Below are positions 18,187-27,182 of a stretch of 57,108 nucleotides of DNA, piece after piece (the first letter of the stretch is position 1; each line of letters begins with the position of its first letter). The notes beneath the pieces are model-generated. The model saw only the letters and a list, made by a program, of their open reading frames with translations, made no database searches and had not been told where the DNA came from. Both the position numbers and the translations under genes were made by a program. Origin of the DNA: Segetibacter sp. (GTDB lineage: Bacteria; Bacteroidota; Bacteroidia; Chitinophagales; Chitinophagaceae); NCBI RefSeq assembly GCF_025963695.1, contig NZ_JAOQAH010000077.1:1-57108 (forward strand). Direction: 5' to 3'.

Positions 18187-18576
18187 CTAAGAGAGACAAG
18201 TACGAAGAGAAGTGTTTTGATAACCAACGCTGCTCGAAGAGAGTTGTTGAGACTTCAACAAGGAATTGAAATTGATATTAACTTTAAAATTAGCACTGGC
18301 TGTTTTTTTAGTCATCACCAGAAGCCATATCAGTAAGGAGTGCTTTACACAGTCAATATTATCGCATTCATTAATAACATTAAGAAATGTGCTTTTTAAA
18401 ATCTCCGAGGCAATGTCGTGATTATTTACTTCCCTTAAAATTATTCCGTAAATAATCGGTGCGTACTGGTCGTAGAGGTGACCAAATGCCTTTTCATCTT
18501 TCTGCTTTAAAGACAGAACAAGCTCTCTTTCTGTCAGGTTTACGCTTTTAATCACATCTATTACTTTAGGAAACAT
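18187..18576 (-). CDS. Truncated ECF sigma factor: region 2 only
   Basis: A 129-residue protein from the ATG at 18576; the frame stays open upstream to an ATG at 18663, but that extension looks hydrophobic and unlike sigma factors. LTERELVLSLKQKDEKAFGHLYDQYAP and LREVNNHDIASEILKSTFLNVI match regions 1.2-2.2 of ECF sigma-70 factors, and LLIWLLVMTKKTASANF corresponds to the usual LFTWLLxIARNxAID of regions 2.3-2.4. After that the chain ends with a Ser-rich tail; region 4, which binds the -35 element, is absent. It may be a decaying gene or a core-binding decoy or regulator. Confidence 0.6.
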   Translation of the reverse strand: MFPKVIDVIKSVNLTERELVLSLKQKDEKAFGHLYDQYAPIIYGIILREVNNHDIASEILKSTFLNVINECDNIDCVKHSLLIWLLVMTKKTASANFKVNINFNSLLKSQQLSSSSVGYQNTSLRTCLS

Positions 18577-18944
18577 TGCTGAAACGCCTACAATTAGTGC
18601 AATTAATAAACCCTTAAAATCTTGTTTATATATAGAACCGCACACTTTAAAATCTCTAAACAACTGGGAAAATTCTATTTCTATTACACCTACTTTTTCG
18701 CTTTCTTCTTATCCTCCAGGCAAAGGGAGGAAACTTTTCTACAGTACCCCTAATGTTTTAGTTTTAAAAATAAACCCCCCGAATAAGCTCCGGAGGGCAA
18801 CGTTTAACCCTAACATGAAAAAACCCCCAAAAAAAGTATAGTTGATTTCCTTATTCCACACATGTAATAAAATAATTATGCCAAATTTTAATCCGCGTCC
18901 GGTGATTGCCTGCCTTTAATTACAGATATTCGCTTTGAATAAAC
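18577..18944. other. Intergenic region before the sigma-like gene and dnaG
   Basis: This 368-base divergent gap holds a probable leader with an attenuator hairpin for the minus-strand sigma-like gene (18766-18797) and a second C-tract at 18824-18828. The last 100 bases before dnaG are AT-rich with no clear promoter box. Confidence 0.4.
18766..18797 (-). terminator. Attenuator-like hairpin upstream of the sigma-like gene
   Basis: Read on the minus strand, CCCTCCG, a 9-base loop, CGGGGGG and then TTTATTTTT form a GC-rich stem (one mismatch) followed by a T-run, the form of an intrinsic terminator. No minus-strand gene precedes it, so it would act as an attenuator in the leader of the truncated sigma factor. 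A second G-tract/T-tract (GGGGGTTTTTT) lies about 40 bases earlier on the same strand. Confidence 0.4.
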
Positions 18945-20870
18945 ATGATTACACAACAGACGATACAACAAATAACTAATAGAATAGACATAGTGGAAAT
19001 AGTGGGGGAATTCGTCAAGCTTAAAAAGCGCGGTGCGAACTATCTCGGCAACTGTCCTTTTCACAACGAAAAGTCGCCTTCGTTTACCGTTTCCCCCAGT
19101 AAGGAGATCTATAAATGTTTCGGCTGTGGCAAAAGTGGTAACGCTGTTGGCTTTGTCATGGAGCATGAAAAGTATAGTTACGTTGAAGCACTTAAGTGGA
19201 TTGCAACACGATATAATATTGAAATTGAAGAAACTGTAACAAGCCCCGAGGTAAAGCAGCAACAGCAAGTGGCAGAAAGCCTCCTAATTCTGAATTCCTT
19301 TGCACAAAAACATTTTTCAAAAAATCTTACTGAAACCGAGGAGGGTACATCCGTTGCACTTTCTTATCTGAAACATCGGGGTTTCCGTGAAGAAGTTATT
19401 GAAAAATTTCAGTTAGGTTATAACCTGGAAGCAAAAGACGACCTGACGGCAAGCCTAATAAAAAATCAGTTTAGCATTGAGATTGCTCAGAAGGGCGGGC
19501 TCGTGACTGAAAGAAACGATACGTTCTACGATAACTACCGTGGCCGTATTATTTTTCCTATACATAATCAGAGTGGAAAGATTATTGGCTTTGGGGCAAG
19601 AGTTATTAAATCGAACGATAAGGCACCTAAATACATTAATACACCCGAGAATGAAGTTTATGTTAAGAGCAAAATACTATACGGCACCTATTTTGCCAGG
19701 CAGGCAATAAACAAGTTTGATGAATGCTTGCTGGTCGAAGGATATACAGATGTTGTGAGCCTGCACCAGGCAGGTATTGAAAACGTAGTGGCGAGTGGAG
19801 GAACTTCGCTAACTATTGACCAGTTACGACTTATAAGGAAGCATACGAACAACCTGACCATTATATATGATGGTGATGATGCTGGAGTGAAAGCTGCGCT
19901 GAGAGGATTGGATATGGCACTGGAGGAAGGGCTCAACGTGAAACTGGTGCTGATACCTGACAATGAAGATCCGGATAGTTATGTAAAGAAAATTGGAGCG
20001 ACACCTTTTAGAGCATTTGTTGATGCAAATAAAAAAGACTTTATCATATTCCAGTTGGAAGTAATGCTAAAGGATGCCGGAAATGATACCGCTAAAAAAT
20101 CAGCGGTGGTTAACCAGGTTGCGGAAACTTTGAGCAAATTTCACCGTGCGGAAGATTTTACGAAGCAACAGGACTATATCAGGCAATGCTCGGGTATTCT
20201 TAAAATTGATGAGAGCGGCCTTACTACCCTGGTTAATAAGCTGAAGCGTGAAAGAATTACCAAGGAGGAAAACAGGCAAATAAATAATCCTGACCCTCAA
20301 CCTGGGGCGTCTGAAAATACTGTTGATACTGACGATACCTCCTCGCTGCTTATAAATGATGAATACCAGGAAAAAAATTTGTTGAGAGCCTTATTGGAAT
20401 ATGGGTTGTTGACATGGGATGAAGAAAGAACAATGGCTGATTACATTTTTGAGGAGCTGGAGCAGTACTCGATTGAAGATCCTAACCTGGATAACTTATT
20501 ACAGACTTACAAGGATTATTATTATAAAGGCCAGCAGCCTTCGACAAAAACGTTGCTTTATGATGAAAATGAGAGCGTACGGAAACTTGCAGTTCTTTTA
20601 AGCATTCAGCAATATGAATTGAGCCCGCGCTGGGACTCAAAGATAGAAGGAATGAATATAAATAATCGTGACATCAGCAGGCAGGATGTTACCATGAGTT
20701 TGAACTACTTTAAACTCAGGAAGATCAAAAAAATGTTTGACGAAAATCAGCGAGATCTAGAAAAAGCAATTTCATTTGAAGAGCAAATGGATCTAATTAA
20801 AATTCACAAGGTTCTTAAAGACGAAGAGCAAAAAATTACACGTCAATTAGGAACAGTCATTTTTAAATAA
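18945..20870 (+). CDS. dnaG: DNA primase DnaG
   Basis: A 641-residue primase that makes RNA primers at the replication fork. The N-terminal CHC2 zinc-binding domain shows Cys37-PF-His40 and Cys58-FG-Cys61. The RNA polymerase core follows (YRGRIIFPIHNQSGKIIGFGAR), then the TOPRIM domain with LLVEGYTDVVSLHQAG and IIYDGDDAGVKAA, which hold the catalytic Glu and Asp residues. The C-terminal helical part should bind DnaB helicase. The start MITQQTIQQI is the usual one. It is not in a sigma-70 operon as in Proteobacteria. A small CCCCTAAAGGGG hairpin follows the stop codon. Confidence 0.95.
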   Translation: MITQQTIQQITNRIDIVEIVGEFVKLKKRGANYLGNCPFHNEKSPSFTVSPSKEIYKCFGCGKSGNAVGFVMEHEKYSYVEALKWIATRYNIEIEETVTSPEVKQQQQVAESLLILNSFAQKHFSKNLTETEEGTSVALSYLKHRGFREEVIEKFQLGYNLEAKDDLTASLIKNQFSIEIAQKGGLVTERNDTFYDNYRGRIIFPIHNQSGKIIGFGARVIKSNDKAPKYINTPENEVYVKSKILYGTYFARQAINKFDECLLVEGYTDVVSLHQAGIENVVASGGTSLTIDQLRLIRKHTNNLTIIYDGDDAGVKAALRGLDMALEEGLNVKLVLIPDNEDPDSYVKKIGATPFRAFVDANKKDFIIFQLEVMLKDAGNDTAKKSAVVNQVAETLSKFHRAEDFTKQQDYIRQCSGILKIDESGLTTLVNKLKRERITKEENRQINNPDPQPGASENTVDTDDTSSLLINDEYQEKNLLRALLEYGLLTWDEERTMADYIFEELEQYSIEDPNLDNLLQTYKDYYYKGQQPSTKTLLYDENESVRKLAVLLSIQQYELSPRWDSKIEGMNINNRDISRQDVTMSLNYFKLRKIKKMFDENQRDLEKAISFEEQMDLIKIHKVLKDEEQKITRQLGTVIFK

Positions 20871-20930
20871 CAGCAAATACAAGCAGGCTACATAGCAGCA
20901 CTACAGATGAACGTAATGCCATGTAAGAGT

Positions 20931-20955
20931 AACCCTAAACCCCTAAAGGGGCTTT
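20931..20955 (-). repeat. Dispersed CCCCTTTAGGGG-type repeat, copy 2 (possible dnaG terminator)
   Basis: The minus strand reads AAAGCCCCTTTAGGGGTTTA then GGGTT, matching the repeat at 721-747. CCCCT-AA-AGGGG followed by CTTTAAAA could serve as a weak terminator for dnaG. Confidence 0.45.
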
Positions 20956-20979
20956 AAAACCAGCTCATTTTCTGTTGCA

Positions 20980-21001
20980 GTACAAGAGTGTGACACAACG
21001 A
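20980..21001 (-). repeat. Dispersed dyad element, T..A form (copy 3 of 11)
   Basis: The minus strand contains GTTGTGTCACACTCTTGTAC. The dyad TGTGTCACA is perfect. It lies between the convergent dnaG and ackA genes, so it is unlikely to be a promoter site here. Confidence 0.65.
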
Positions 21002-21097
21002 TGTTTAATAGATATTCTGCCGCCGGTAACAAAAAAATAAACATGTTCATTAGCAGGATGTGAATTTTTAAATCAAACGGTGGTAACAAAACCTACA

Positions 21098-22297
21098 CTA
21101 ATTATTCAACAGCTCGTAACATTGTTGCGCAATTTCGAGTTCTTCGTTAGTTGGAACAATTAAAATTTTAACGCGGGCATTGTTAGCATTAATTTCTCTT
21201 AACCCAGTTGATTGCTGGCTGTTCTTTTCTTCGTCAAGTTTAATTCCCAGGAAATCAAGATTTGCACAAATACACTTTCTAATGTTTGCATCGTTCTCTC
21301 CTACTCCTGCTGTAAATACAATTGCATCCAGGCCGTTTAGCACTGCTGCGTAAGAGCCAATATATTTCTTGATCCTATAAGCATACATTTCATAAGCCAT
21401 CTCTGCTTCTCTGTCACCCGCAGCAATTGCTATTGAAATATCGCGCATGTCGCTAAATCCGGTAAGCCCCTGCATGCCGCTTTGTTTGTTTAGCAATGCC
21501 TTTACCTTATCAAGATCATAACCTACCTCGTCAACCAAATGAAAAATAACGGATGGATCAATATCGCCAGAGCGCGTGCCCATAACCAGACCACTTAAAG
21601 GACCAAACCCCATGCTGGTATCGATGGACTTACCGGCATCGACAGCTGCCATGCTGCAACCATTACCAAGATGAATGGTGACGACTTTTGCTGCATCATT
21701 ATGTAAATATTCAGCCGCTCGTTCACTTACATACTTATGGCTGGTGCCGTGAAAGCCGTACGCACGAATACGAAGATCTTTGTAAAAAGACTGAGGTATT
21801 GCATAACGAAAAGCTTTCTCAGGCATAGTTTGATGAAAGGCGGTGTCGAAAACCGCTACCTGAACTGCTTTTGTAAAAATTTTTTCGGCTACCTCGATGC
21901 CCATATAGTTAGCCGGATTATGAAGGGGGGCTAATGGAAAAAGTTTTTTAATCTCTTCTTTTACCGCCTCATTTATCACTACCGTTGCAGCAAAACTTTC
22001 ACCTCCATGTACTACCCTATGACCCGCTACACTTATCTCTTCAGGATCTTTAATTACCCCAGACTCTTTATCCGTCAGCAGTGCAGCAACCTCCTTTAAT
22101 CCAGCTTCATGATCACTAAGAGAAAGGCTTTTTTTGATAACTTTTTTTTCATCACCTATAAAAACTCTGTGTGTAATTGTTGATCCACTTAATCCTATTC
22201 GATCAAGCAAACCACTACAAACAGGGTTTTTAGAAGGCATTTTAAACAACTGGTATTTAATTGAACTGCTGCCGCTATTGACCACGAAAATATTCAT
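21098..22297 (-). CDS. ackA: Acetate kinase
   Basis: A 399-residue enzyme that interconverts acetyl phosphate plus ADP with acetate plus ATP. Signatures are complete: NSGSSSIKYQLF at the N-terminus, AGHRVVHGG, FDTAFHQTMP, YGFHGTSHKYVS, HLGNGCSMAAV, MGTRSGDIDPS and FTAGVGEND. I chose the ATG at 22297 because it gives the standard MNIFVVNSGS start; the frame remains open to an ATG at 22342. The gene lies 129 bases downstream of pta on the same strand, so the two form the Pta-AckA overflow/acetate pathway. Confidence 0.95.
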   Translation of the reverse strand: MNIFVVNSGSSSIKYQLFKMPSKNPVCSGLLDRIGLSGSTITHRVFIGDEKKVIKKSLSLSDHEAGLKEVAALLTDKESGVIKDPEEISVAGHRVVHGGESFAATVVINEAVKEEIKKLFPLAPLHNPANYMGIEVAEKIFTKAVQVAVFDTAFHQTMPEKAFRYAIPQSFYKDLRIRAYGFHGTSHKYVSERAAEYLHNDAAKVVTIHLGNGCSMAAVDAGKSIDTSMGFGPLSGLVMGTRSGDIDPSVIFHLVDEVGYDLDKVKALLNKQSGMQGLTGFSDMRDISIAIAAGDREAEMAYEMYAYRIKKYIGSYAAVLNGLDAIVFTAGVGENDANIRKCICANLDFLGIKLDEEKNSQQSTGLREINANNARVKILIVPTNEELEIAQQCYELLNN

Positions 22298-22426
22298 CGG
22301 AATAATTTGAGAATGTGAAAATGAAACAATGTGAAAATTCAAAAATGAGAAAATTCGAATATGCAGAATATGGAAGGAGTTATGGCAGCAAGCGACATTT
22401 TCAAATTACGCCATTTTGCAATTAAC

Positions 22427-24520
22427 TTATTCGTCCTGGGCTTGTATGGCGGTAATGATTACCGTGTTGAAAATATCATCAACTGTACAACCACGGCTAA
22501 GGTCGTTGACGGGTTTGTTAAGTCCTTGTAACATTGGGCCAATAGCTAAAGCACCGGTTTCGCGTTGAACAGCTTTATAGGTATTGTTACCTGTATTTAA
22601 GTCTGGGAATATTAGTACACTTGCCTGCCCTGCAACTTCAGAATTGGGCAATTTTTGTTTACCTACTGTGGGATCCACCGCCGCATCATATTGTATTGGA
22701 CCTTCTACTTTCAGGTCGGGTCGTTTTTGTTTTACAATTTCAGTTGCCTTGCGCACCTTTTCAACATCCTCACCTTCGCCCGACGAGCCCGACGAGTAAG
22801 ACAGCATGGCAATGCGCGGCTCTATACCAAACCGCTGACTGCTTGCTGCAGATGAAATGGCTATCTCTGCCAATTGCTCGGCAGTTGGATTTGGGTTAAC
22901 CGCACAATCGCCGAAAACAGAAACGCGGTCAGCAAGGCACATAAAGAACACTGAAGAAACCACGGTAATGCCAGGTTTGGTTTTTATAAATTGTAAGGCA
23001 GGACGTATGGTATGTTGCGTAGTGTGAATTGCACCCGAAACCATCCCATCTGCATGCTCTTTATATACCATCATAGTTCCAAAGTAAGAAACGTCGGCCA
23101 TCAGGTCGCGGGCCATTTCCAGGTTTACGCTTTTGTTCTTACGCAACTCGTACAAAGTGTTTACATAATCCTCATAGTACTCAGAATAAGCGGGATTGAT
23201 AATACGAATGCGGCTAAGATCGAGACTTAGACCAAGGCGTTTAACCGATAAAGCAATTTCTTTAGGATCACCAAGCAAAGTAAGGGTAACCACTTCTTCG
23301 CTCACCAGCCTTGCTGTGGCCCTTAAAATTCGTTCATCATTTCCCTCCGGCAAAACAATGTGTTTGATCTTCTTTTTCGCCCACTTGGCCAATTGGTACT
23401 GAAACATGTGCGGAGTAATGCCTTCAGAAGTAAAGGTTACGATCTTTTGATCAAGCGCCTGCAGGTCGACGCTTTTTTCAAAAATGCTAATAGCCAGCTG
23501 AATTTTTTTTGTGTTATCAGGTGTTATTTTCGATTTTATTGCACCGATTTTCTGAGAGGTCTCAAACGTTCCTGTTTGCACAAATATGATCGGGATAACT
23601 GTTTCCAAACCTTTTAACAGCCGCATAATAGGTTCATCAAGTTGATGTCCGGCAGTAAGTACAATTCCCGCTACCTTCGGATAACTGGCTGACAAATTTG
23701 CCTGAATCGCCGCTATAATCATGTCCCCGCGATCTCCGGGAGTTATGATCAGCACATTCTCTTTCAAGTAATTTAAAAAGTTAGGCACGTTCATCGCACC
23801 TATAACAAAATTATCTACCTGGTTACTCAGCTGCTGCTCACCAATCAACAACTCCCCCTGAAGATTTTCTAAAATCTCCTTCATACTAGGGCTGGCCAGC
23901 GCTTTGTTTTCAAGTATTACGGCCAGTATTGTTCCGTCGTTAAATGTATCTGTCAGCAACTGACGAATATCGTCTGCCTGCTCCGGTTTCACTTTGTTCA
24001 CAATTACTGCCAACACCTGCACCTCTCGGGAACTGAAATTGCGCATTACATTAAGCACCGCGCTTACAATTTCGGCAGTACTTTTATTCTCTCCAGAGCT
24101 AACAACAATCACCGGCGTACCCAGGTTTTTTGCAACGGATAGGTTCAACTCAAATTCAAATGCAGTCCCTTCCCCAAGAAAATCACTTCCCTCAATTACC
24201 GTAAAATCATATTCTTCTTCAATTTTTTTGTACTTCCTGATGATCGTATTCATCATGCTTCCCTGGCTCTCATTTTCCATCTCCCGCAGCGCCTGCGCCC
24301 TGGTAAAAGCATAAGTATCCTCGTATTTTATGTCGAGGTTAAAATAAGCAATCGTCGTTTCTATATGTGCATCCTTCCCTTCCAGCGGGTCTACATTTAT
24401 AATTGGCTTAAAATATCCAATCCGTTTTGTCTTGCCCAATAACATGTTAACTAAACCAAGGGCAACAACCGACTTTCCGCTATATGGCTCGGTGGTGGCA
24501 ATAAAAATGGATTTGGTCAT
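22427..24520 (-). CDS. pta: Phosphate acetyltransferase (long form with N-terminal P-loop and DRTGG domains)
   Basis: A 697-residue enzyme transferring acetyl groups between CoA and phosphate. The N-terminal third is a BioD/cobyrinic-like P-loop domain (IATTEPYSGKSVVALGL), followed by a DRTGG regulatory domain around residues 215-330, then the catalytic PTA_PTB domain (HIVLPEGNDERILRATA, YSSGSSGEGEDVEKV, YDAAVDPTVGKQKLPNSEVAG). This matches the long regulated form known from enterobacteria. It heads the pta-ackA unit. The gap to ackA contains a low-complexity GTGAAAATGAAA-type stretch. Confidence 0.95.
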   Translation of the reverse strand: MTKSIFIATTEPYSGKSVVALGLVNMLLGKTKRIGYFKPIINVDPLEGKDAHIETTIAYFNLDIKYEDTYAFTRAQALREMENESQGSMMNTIIRKYKKIEEEYDFTVIEGSDFLGEGTAFEFELNLSVAKNLGTPVIVVSSGENKSTAEIVSAVLNVMRNFSSREVQVLAVIVNKVKPEQADDIRQLLTDTFNDGTILAVILENKALASPSMKEILENLQGELLIGEQQLSNQVDNFVIGAMNVPNFLNYLKENVLIITPGDRGDMIIAAIQANLSASYPKVAGIVLTAGHQLDEPIMRLLKGLETVIPIIFVQTGTFETSQKIGAIKSKITPDNTKKIQLAISIFEKSVDLQALDQKIVTFTSEGITPHMFQYQLAKWAKKKIKHIVLPEGNDERILRATARLVSEEVVTLTLLGDPKEIALSVKRLGLSLDLSRIRIINPAYSEYYEDYVNTLYELRKNKSVNLEMARDLMADVSYFGTMMVYKEHADGMVSGAIHTTQHTIRPALQFIKTKPGITVVSSVFFMCLADRVSVFGDCAVNPNPTAEQLAEIAISSAASSQRFGIEPRIAMLSYSSGSSGEGEDVEKVRKATEIVKQKRPDLKVEGPIQYDAAVDPTVGKQKLPNSEVAGQASVLIFPDLNTGNNTYKAVQRETGALAIGPMLQGLNKPVNDLSRGCTVDDIFNTVIITAIQAQDE

Positions 24521-24640
24521 ATCGATCTATTTATGTGCGCGAAGGTCTGCAATTGAATTGTTATTTACATGACAATAGTCATCTGAAATAGTTTTTGCTT
24601 TTTAATGTTTTGGTACCGGCAGCATAGCTACTGCCCGGCA

Positions 24641-24662
24641 TTGTTGCGTCGCACTCTTGTAC
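24641..24662 (+). repeat. Dispersed dyad element, C..G form (copy 4 of 11)
   Basis: Contains GTTGCGTCGCACTCTTGTAC, the best match to the consensus. It lies in the divergent gap between pta and the GreA-like gene. A bare TGCGTCGCA core recurs 91 bases further on (24732-24740). Confidence 0.7.
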
Positions 24663-24731
24663 TTTTCATCTTTTTTCATCTATTACTTAAATTCCTTACA
24701 CCCCTCCTATGTAACATTTTTTTAAGGTACC

Positions 24732-24740
24732 TGCGTCGCA
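24732..24740. repeat. Isolated TGCGTCGCA core
   Basis: The 9-base dyad TGCGTCGCA without the CTTGTAC end, in the same divergent gap as copy 4. It may be a decayed copy or chance. Confidence 0.3.
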
Positions 24741-24801
24741 AGAAGACTTCCCCAAAAAGATGCTTTTGATGAAACCTGAATACTACTTTTACTAAAAACA
24801 G

Positions 24802-25254
24802 ATGATGCAGTTCAAGATAAAAGTTTATGAACATGCTGCGCAATTGGTGAATAACAAAGTTTCACTACTTCAACATATGTTGGGTGAATTAATTGAAAGC
24901 ACCAGGAATGAAACTAAAAGTTCAGCGGGCGACAAGTATGAGACAGGCCGGGCAATGCTACAAATAGAACAGGATAACGTAAGAAAACAGTTGAAAGAAG
25001 CGCTGGAGCAAAAAGCGATATTTGAACAAATCAACGTTACTAAAAGCTCTTCAATAATTACCAAAGGAAGCCTGGTGAAAACAGACAAAGACTATTTTTT
25101 TGTAAGTATCGCATTGGGTAAAATGTCTGTAGAAAATATTGCCGTCATTGCCTTGTCACCTCAATCTCCTCTCGGAAGCAAATTGATGCAATTGAAAGCG
25201 ACGGAAAGTGTAACGGTGAATGGAGCAACCTATATTATTGAAAAGGTTGAATAA
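24802..25254 (+). CDS. GreA/GreB-like protein (coiled coil plus FKBP-like C-terminal domain)
   Basis: A 150-residue protein. Residues 10-85 form an N-terminal helical hairpin with many charged residues. Residues 90-150 resemble the GreA/GreB C-terminal domain: VSIALGKMSVENIAVIALSPQSPLGSKLMQLKATESVTVNGATYIIEKV carries the SPxSPLGxxLxxLKxxDxVxVNG pattern. Gre factors act in the RNA polymerase secondary channel to rescue stalled complexes. The acidic tip of the hairpin is not clearly conserved, so cleavage activity is uncertain. Bacteroidota relatives are often named 3-oxoacyl-ACP synthase by mistake. Confidence 0.6.
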   Translation: MMQFKIKVYEHAAQLVNNKVSLLQHMLGELIESTRNETKSSAGDKYETGRAMLQIEQDNVRKQLKEALEQKAIFEQINVTKSSSIITKGSLVKTDKDYFFVSIALGKMSVENIAVIALSPQSPLGSKLMQLKATESVTVNGATYIIEKVE

Positions 25255-25292
25255 TGTTATGATACTGCATGGAACTGAAATTACGAAAGTGC

Positions 25293-25898
25293 CTACTTTC
25301 TCATCATCTCAGAAAGATTACTAAATGTTTCAAAAGGGCCTTTTGAAACAAACATATTAGTTACCCCGGCAGGAACACTTCCACCCGGGTCCATTTTTAA
25401 AATGTAAACAACATCCAATTTATTTTTCCCATCAGATTTCACGTCCCAGGTAGCATTAAAATAAGGTATGCGCACAATACCTTTCTTTTCAGGAATTGCA
25501 TTAGGAATACCGGCAGCAGCTACTTTTAAAGTGTTGTTCTTTACATCGGGACTTACAATCATTTTAATAGGAATATCGCGGTTACTGACCGGCCACGGCA
25601 AGGCAGTTTCAGAATAATATAAAATTTCGTTTGCACTTATTCTTCTGATCACATACGAGTCTTTTGTTCCGTAAACCCATCCTTTGGTATTGCCAACGTT
25701 TAATAAAATATTAGTTAGCTTTTGTATTGTACCCGGAAAAGTTGCTTCCACCTTTATTTCTTTAAACTTAGATGAACCCCCTTTACCTGTAAATATTTTT
25801 ATGCCATTTTGGTCTCGACTAAGCTCCCATTGCCCCTGCGAAAAAGCTGAATGCATAATCGCAATAAAGAAAACCGAAATAAATAATCTTACAATCAT
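25293..25898 (-). CDS. Secreted START domain protein
   Basis: A 201-residue protein with a signal peptide (MIVRLFISVFFIAIMHSAFS, cut before QGQW). The rest is a START lipid-transfer-like domain: WELSRDQNGIKIFTGKGGSSKFKEIKVEATF, then ETALPWPVSNRDIPIKM, which is the conserved PxxxRD motif. START proteins bind lipids or other hydrophobic molecules in a deep cavity. Secreted forms are widespread in Bacteroidota and not characterised. I preferred the ATG at 25898 over 25928 because it gives a normal signal peptide. It is convergent with the GreA-like gene. Confidence 0.78.
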   Translation of the reverse strand: MIVRLFISVFFIAIMHSAFSQGQWELSRDQNGIKIFTGKGGSSKFKEIKVEATFPGTIQKLTNILLNVGNTKGWVYGTKDSYVIRRISANEILYYSETALPWPVSNRDIPIKMIVSPDVKNNTLKVAAAGIPNAIPEKKGIVRIPYFNATWDVKSDGKNKLDVVYILKMDPGGSVPAGVTNMFVSKGPFETFSNLSEMMRK

Positions 25899-25928
25899 TT
25901 TAGATGTTTTGTTAATACTACCAGCCAC

Positions 25929-26700
25929 CTTACATTTTAATTTATTACTTCATCAACCAAAACCTTACTCCACTTTAGGGCAACATACCAGATAAAGCAT
26001 ATTTGTTTCAAAGATTTACTATTGCCTTTATTGCTTATCTGATACCATAACTGCTATACACCATAATCTCATTCTTCTCCCGGTAGTTGTAATTCGTAAA
26101 AATACTGAAAGATTGTAATCAGATAGAAAAGGCTGAAGCAGGTTTAATCAAGATGAATTGTTGGGCCTTTTTTACAATTGTCTTAGCAAAAACAAAAAAT
26201 TGTATGGCACGCTATAGTAGAGGAATACAAATGTAAACGAGACTTTTTGCGGATTAATTAAACAAGATGAATAATTAGTGCGCTGTGCGAAGCGGTTCTA
26301 CTACCGCCCTTGTTTTATACTTTTTTAAACGTTTTTTCAAAGATCCGCCACATTAAGCAAAATGCATATAGACCAGACAAACCTATATACTTATAACGAG
26401 CAAAAATAATAAACAGTATAAAAGCAATAGATAAAGCTGAACAGATTGCAATAGCAAAGTATTTACTCTTAAGCAACATGTATTTCTTTTCAACCTCATA
26501 TCGGCATTACTTAATTCTTTTTTGCGCACAAAAAATGTAATTACCGAGGTGTATTAAGACAAAAAAGGGAGCGCAACATTAACGGCAGAAACGTACATCT
26601 TAAAAAAAAAACGGCGGGCGGAAGGGCTTAATGACCGGGCTCTGTTTTAGACTATAAAGTTGTTCTGTAACAAACTTATTAATTATGGATGTAGTATTTG
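25929..26700. other. Long intergenic region
   Basis: About 770 bases without a confident gene. It contains one candidate small membrane-protein ORF on the minus strand (26315-26479), an A10 tract followed by a GC-rich GGCGGGCGG stretch near 26600, and otherwise AT-rich sequence with stops in all frames. No tRNA-like or RNA-gene-like structure was recognised. Confidence 0.4.
26315..26479 (-). CDS. Candidate 54-residue membrane protein
   Basis: An ATG-initiated frame of 54 codons encodes a protein starting MLLKSKYFAIAICSALSIAF, with a strongly hydrophobic segment (residues 8-27), a second moderately hydrophobic segment (31-44) and a Lys-rich end (EKTFKKV). This positive-hydrophobic-positive layout is typical of real small membrane proteins. 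The purine-rich GAAAAGAAA upstream could help initiation. It could also be chance in AT-rich DNA; no relative is recognised. Confidence 0.35.
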   Translation of the reverse strand: MLLKSKYFAIAICSALSIAFILFIIFARYKYIGLSGLYAFCLMWRIFEKTFKKV

Positions 26701-27117
26701 TTACACCATAATAGTTGTAACAACAGCGCTTTTTGCCAGTAGCTTAGATATGGGGCAAGCTTTGTCTATTTGAAGTAACCTTTGTTTTTGTTCGTCAGTA
26801 AGAACACCTGATATAGACAGTTCACATAAAAATGAATGCACAGGCCCTGCAGCACTTTCTTCTCTAACCAGGTTCACTTTTACATGTATACTGCCAACGT
26901 CCCACTGTTTACGTTGTACATACATTCTTAATGTAATTGTTTTGCAAGATGCAAGAGACATGCAGATATAATCACCCGGAGAAGGACCTTCATCAGTACC
27001 CCCAACTCCTGTAGGCTCATCTGCTATTAAAGCGTGGTGGCGACTGGTAAGCAGCGTTTTATAGGAGGGGGTGTTGTTTAGTGCTTCTGCAAGTCCAACA
27101 ATTTTCGATTCGTTCAC
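26701..27117 (-). CDS. OsmC/Ohr family protein
   Basis: A 138-residue protein with the OsmC fold: a beta-rich N-terminal half (YKTLLTSRHHALIADEP), a central helix with the first redox cysteine (LASCKTITLRMYV, Cys58) and a second cysteine at Cys121 in KACPISKLL. The paired cysteines are the peroxidase active site of OsmC/Ohr proteins, which reduce organic hydroperoxides with lipoyl or thiol reductants. Length and motif spacing are normal. It starts about 65 bases after a small membrane-protein gene on the same strand, and the two may be cotranscribed. Confidence 0.88.
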   Translation of the reverse strand: MNESKIVGLAEALNNTPSYKTLLTSRHHALIADEPTGVGGTDEGPSPGDYICMSLASCKTITLRMYVQRKQWDVGSIHVKVNLVREESAAGPVHSFLCELSISGVLTDEQKQRLLQIDKACPISKLLAKSAVVTTIMV

Positions 27118-27182
27118 AGCTATTGTTATTGTGGTAGGATAAAAACAAACCTGGCATAAGAGAGCTAATGTAGGTAAAATTT

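Noticed and set aside
25929..26700. tRNA or other structured RNA in the long gap
   Set aside because: No T-loop GGTTCRA-like sequence, acceptor stem pairing or CCA end was found.
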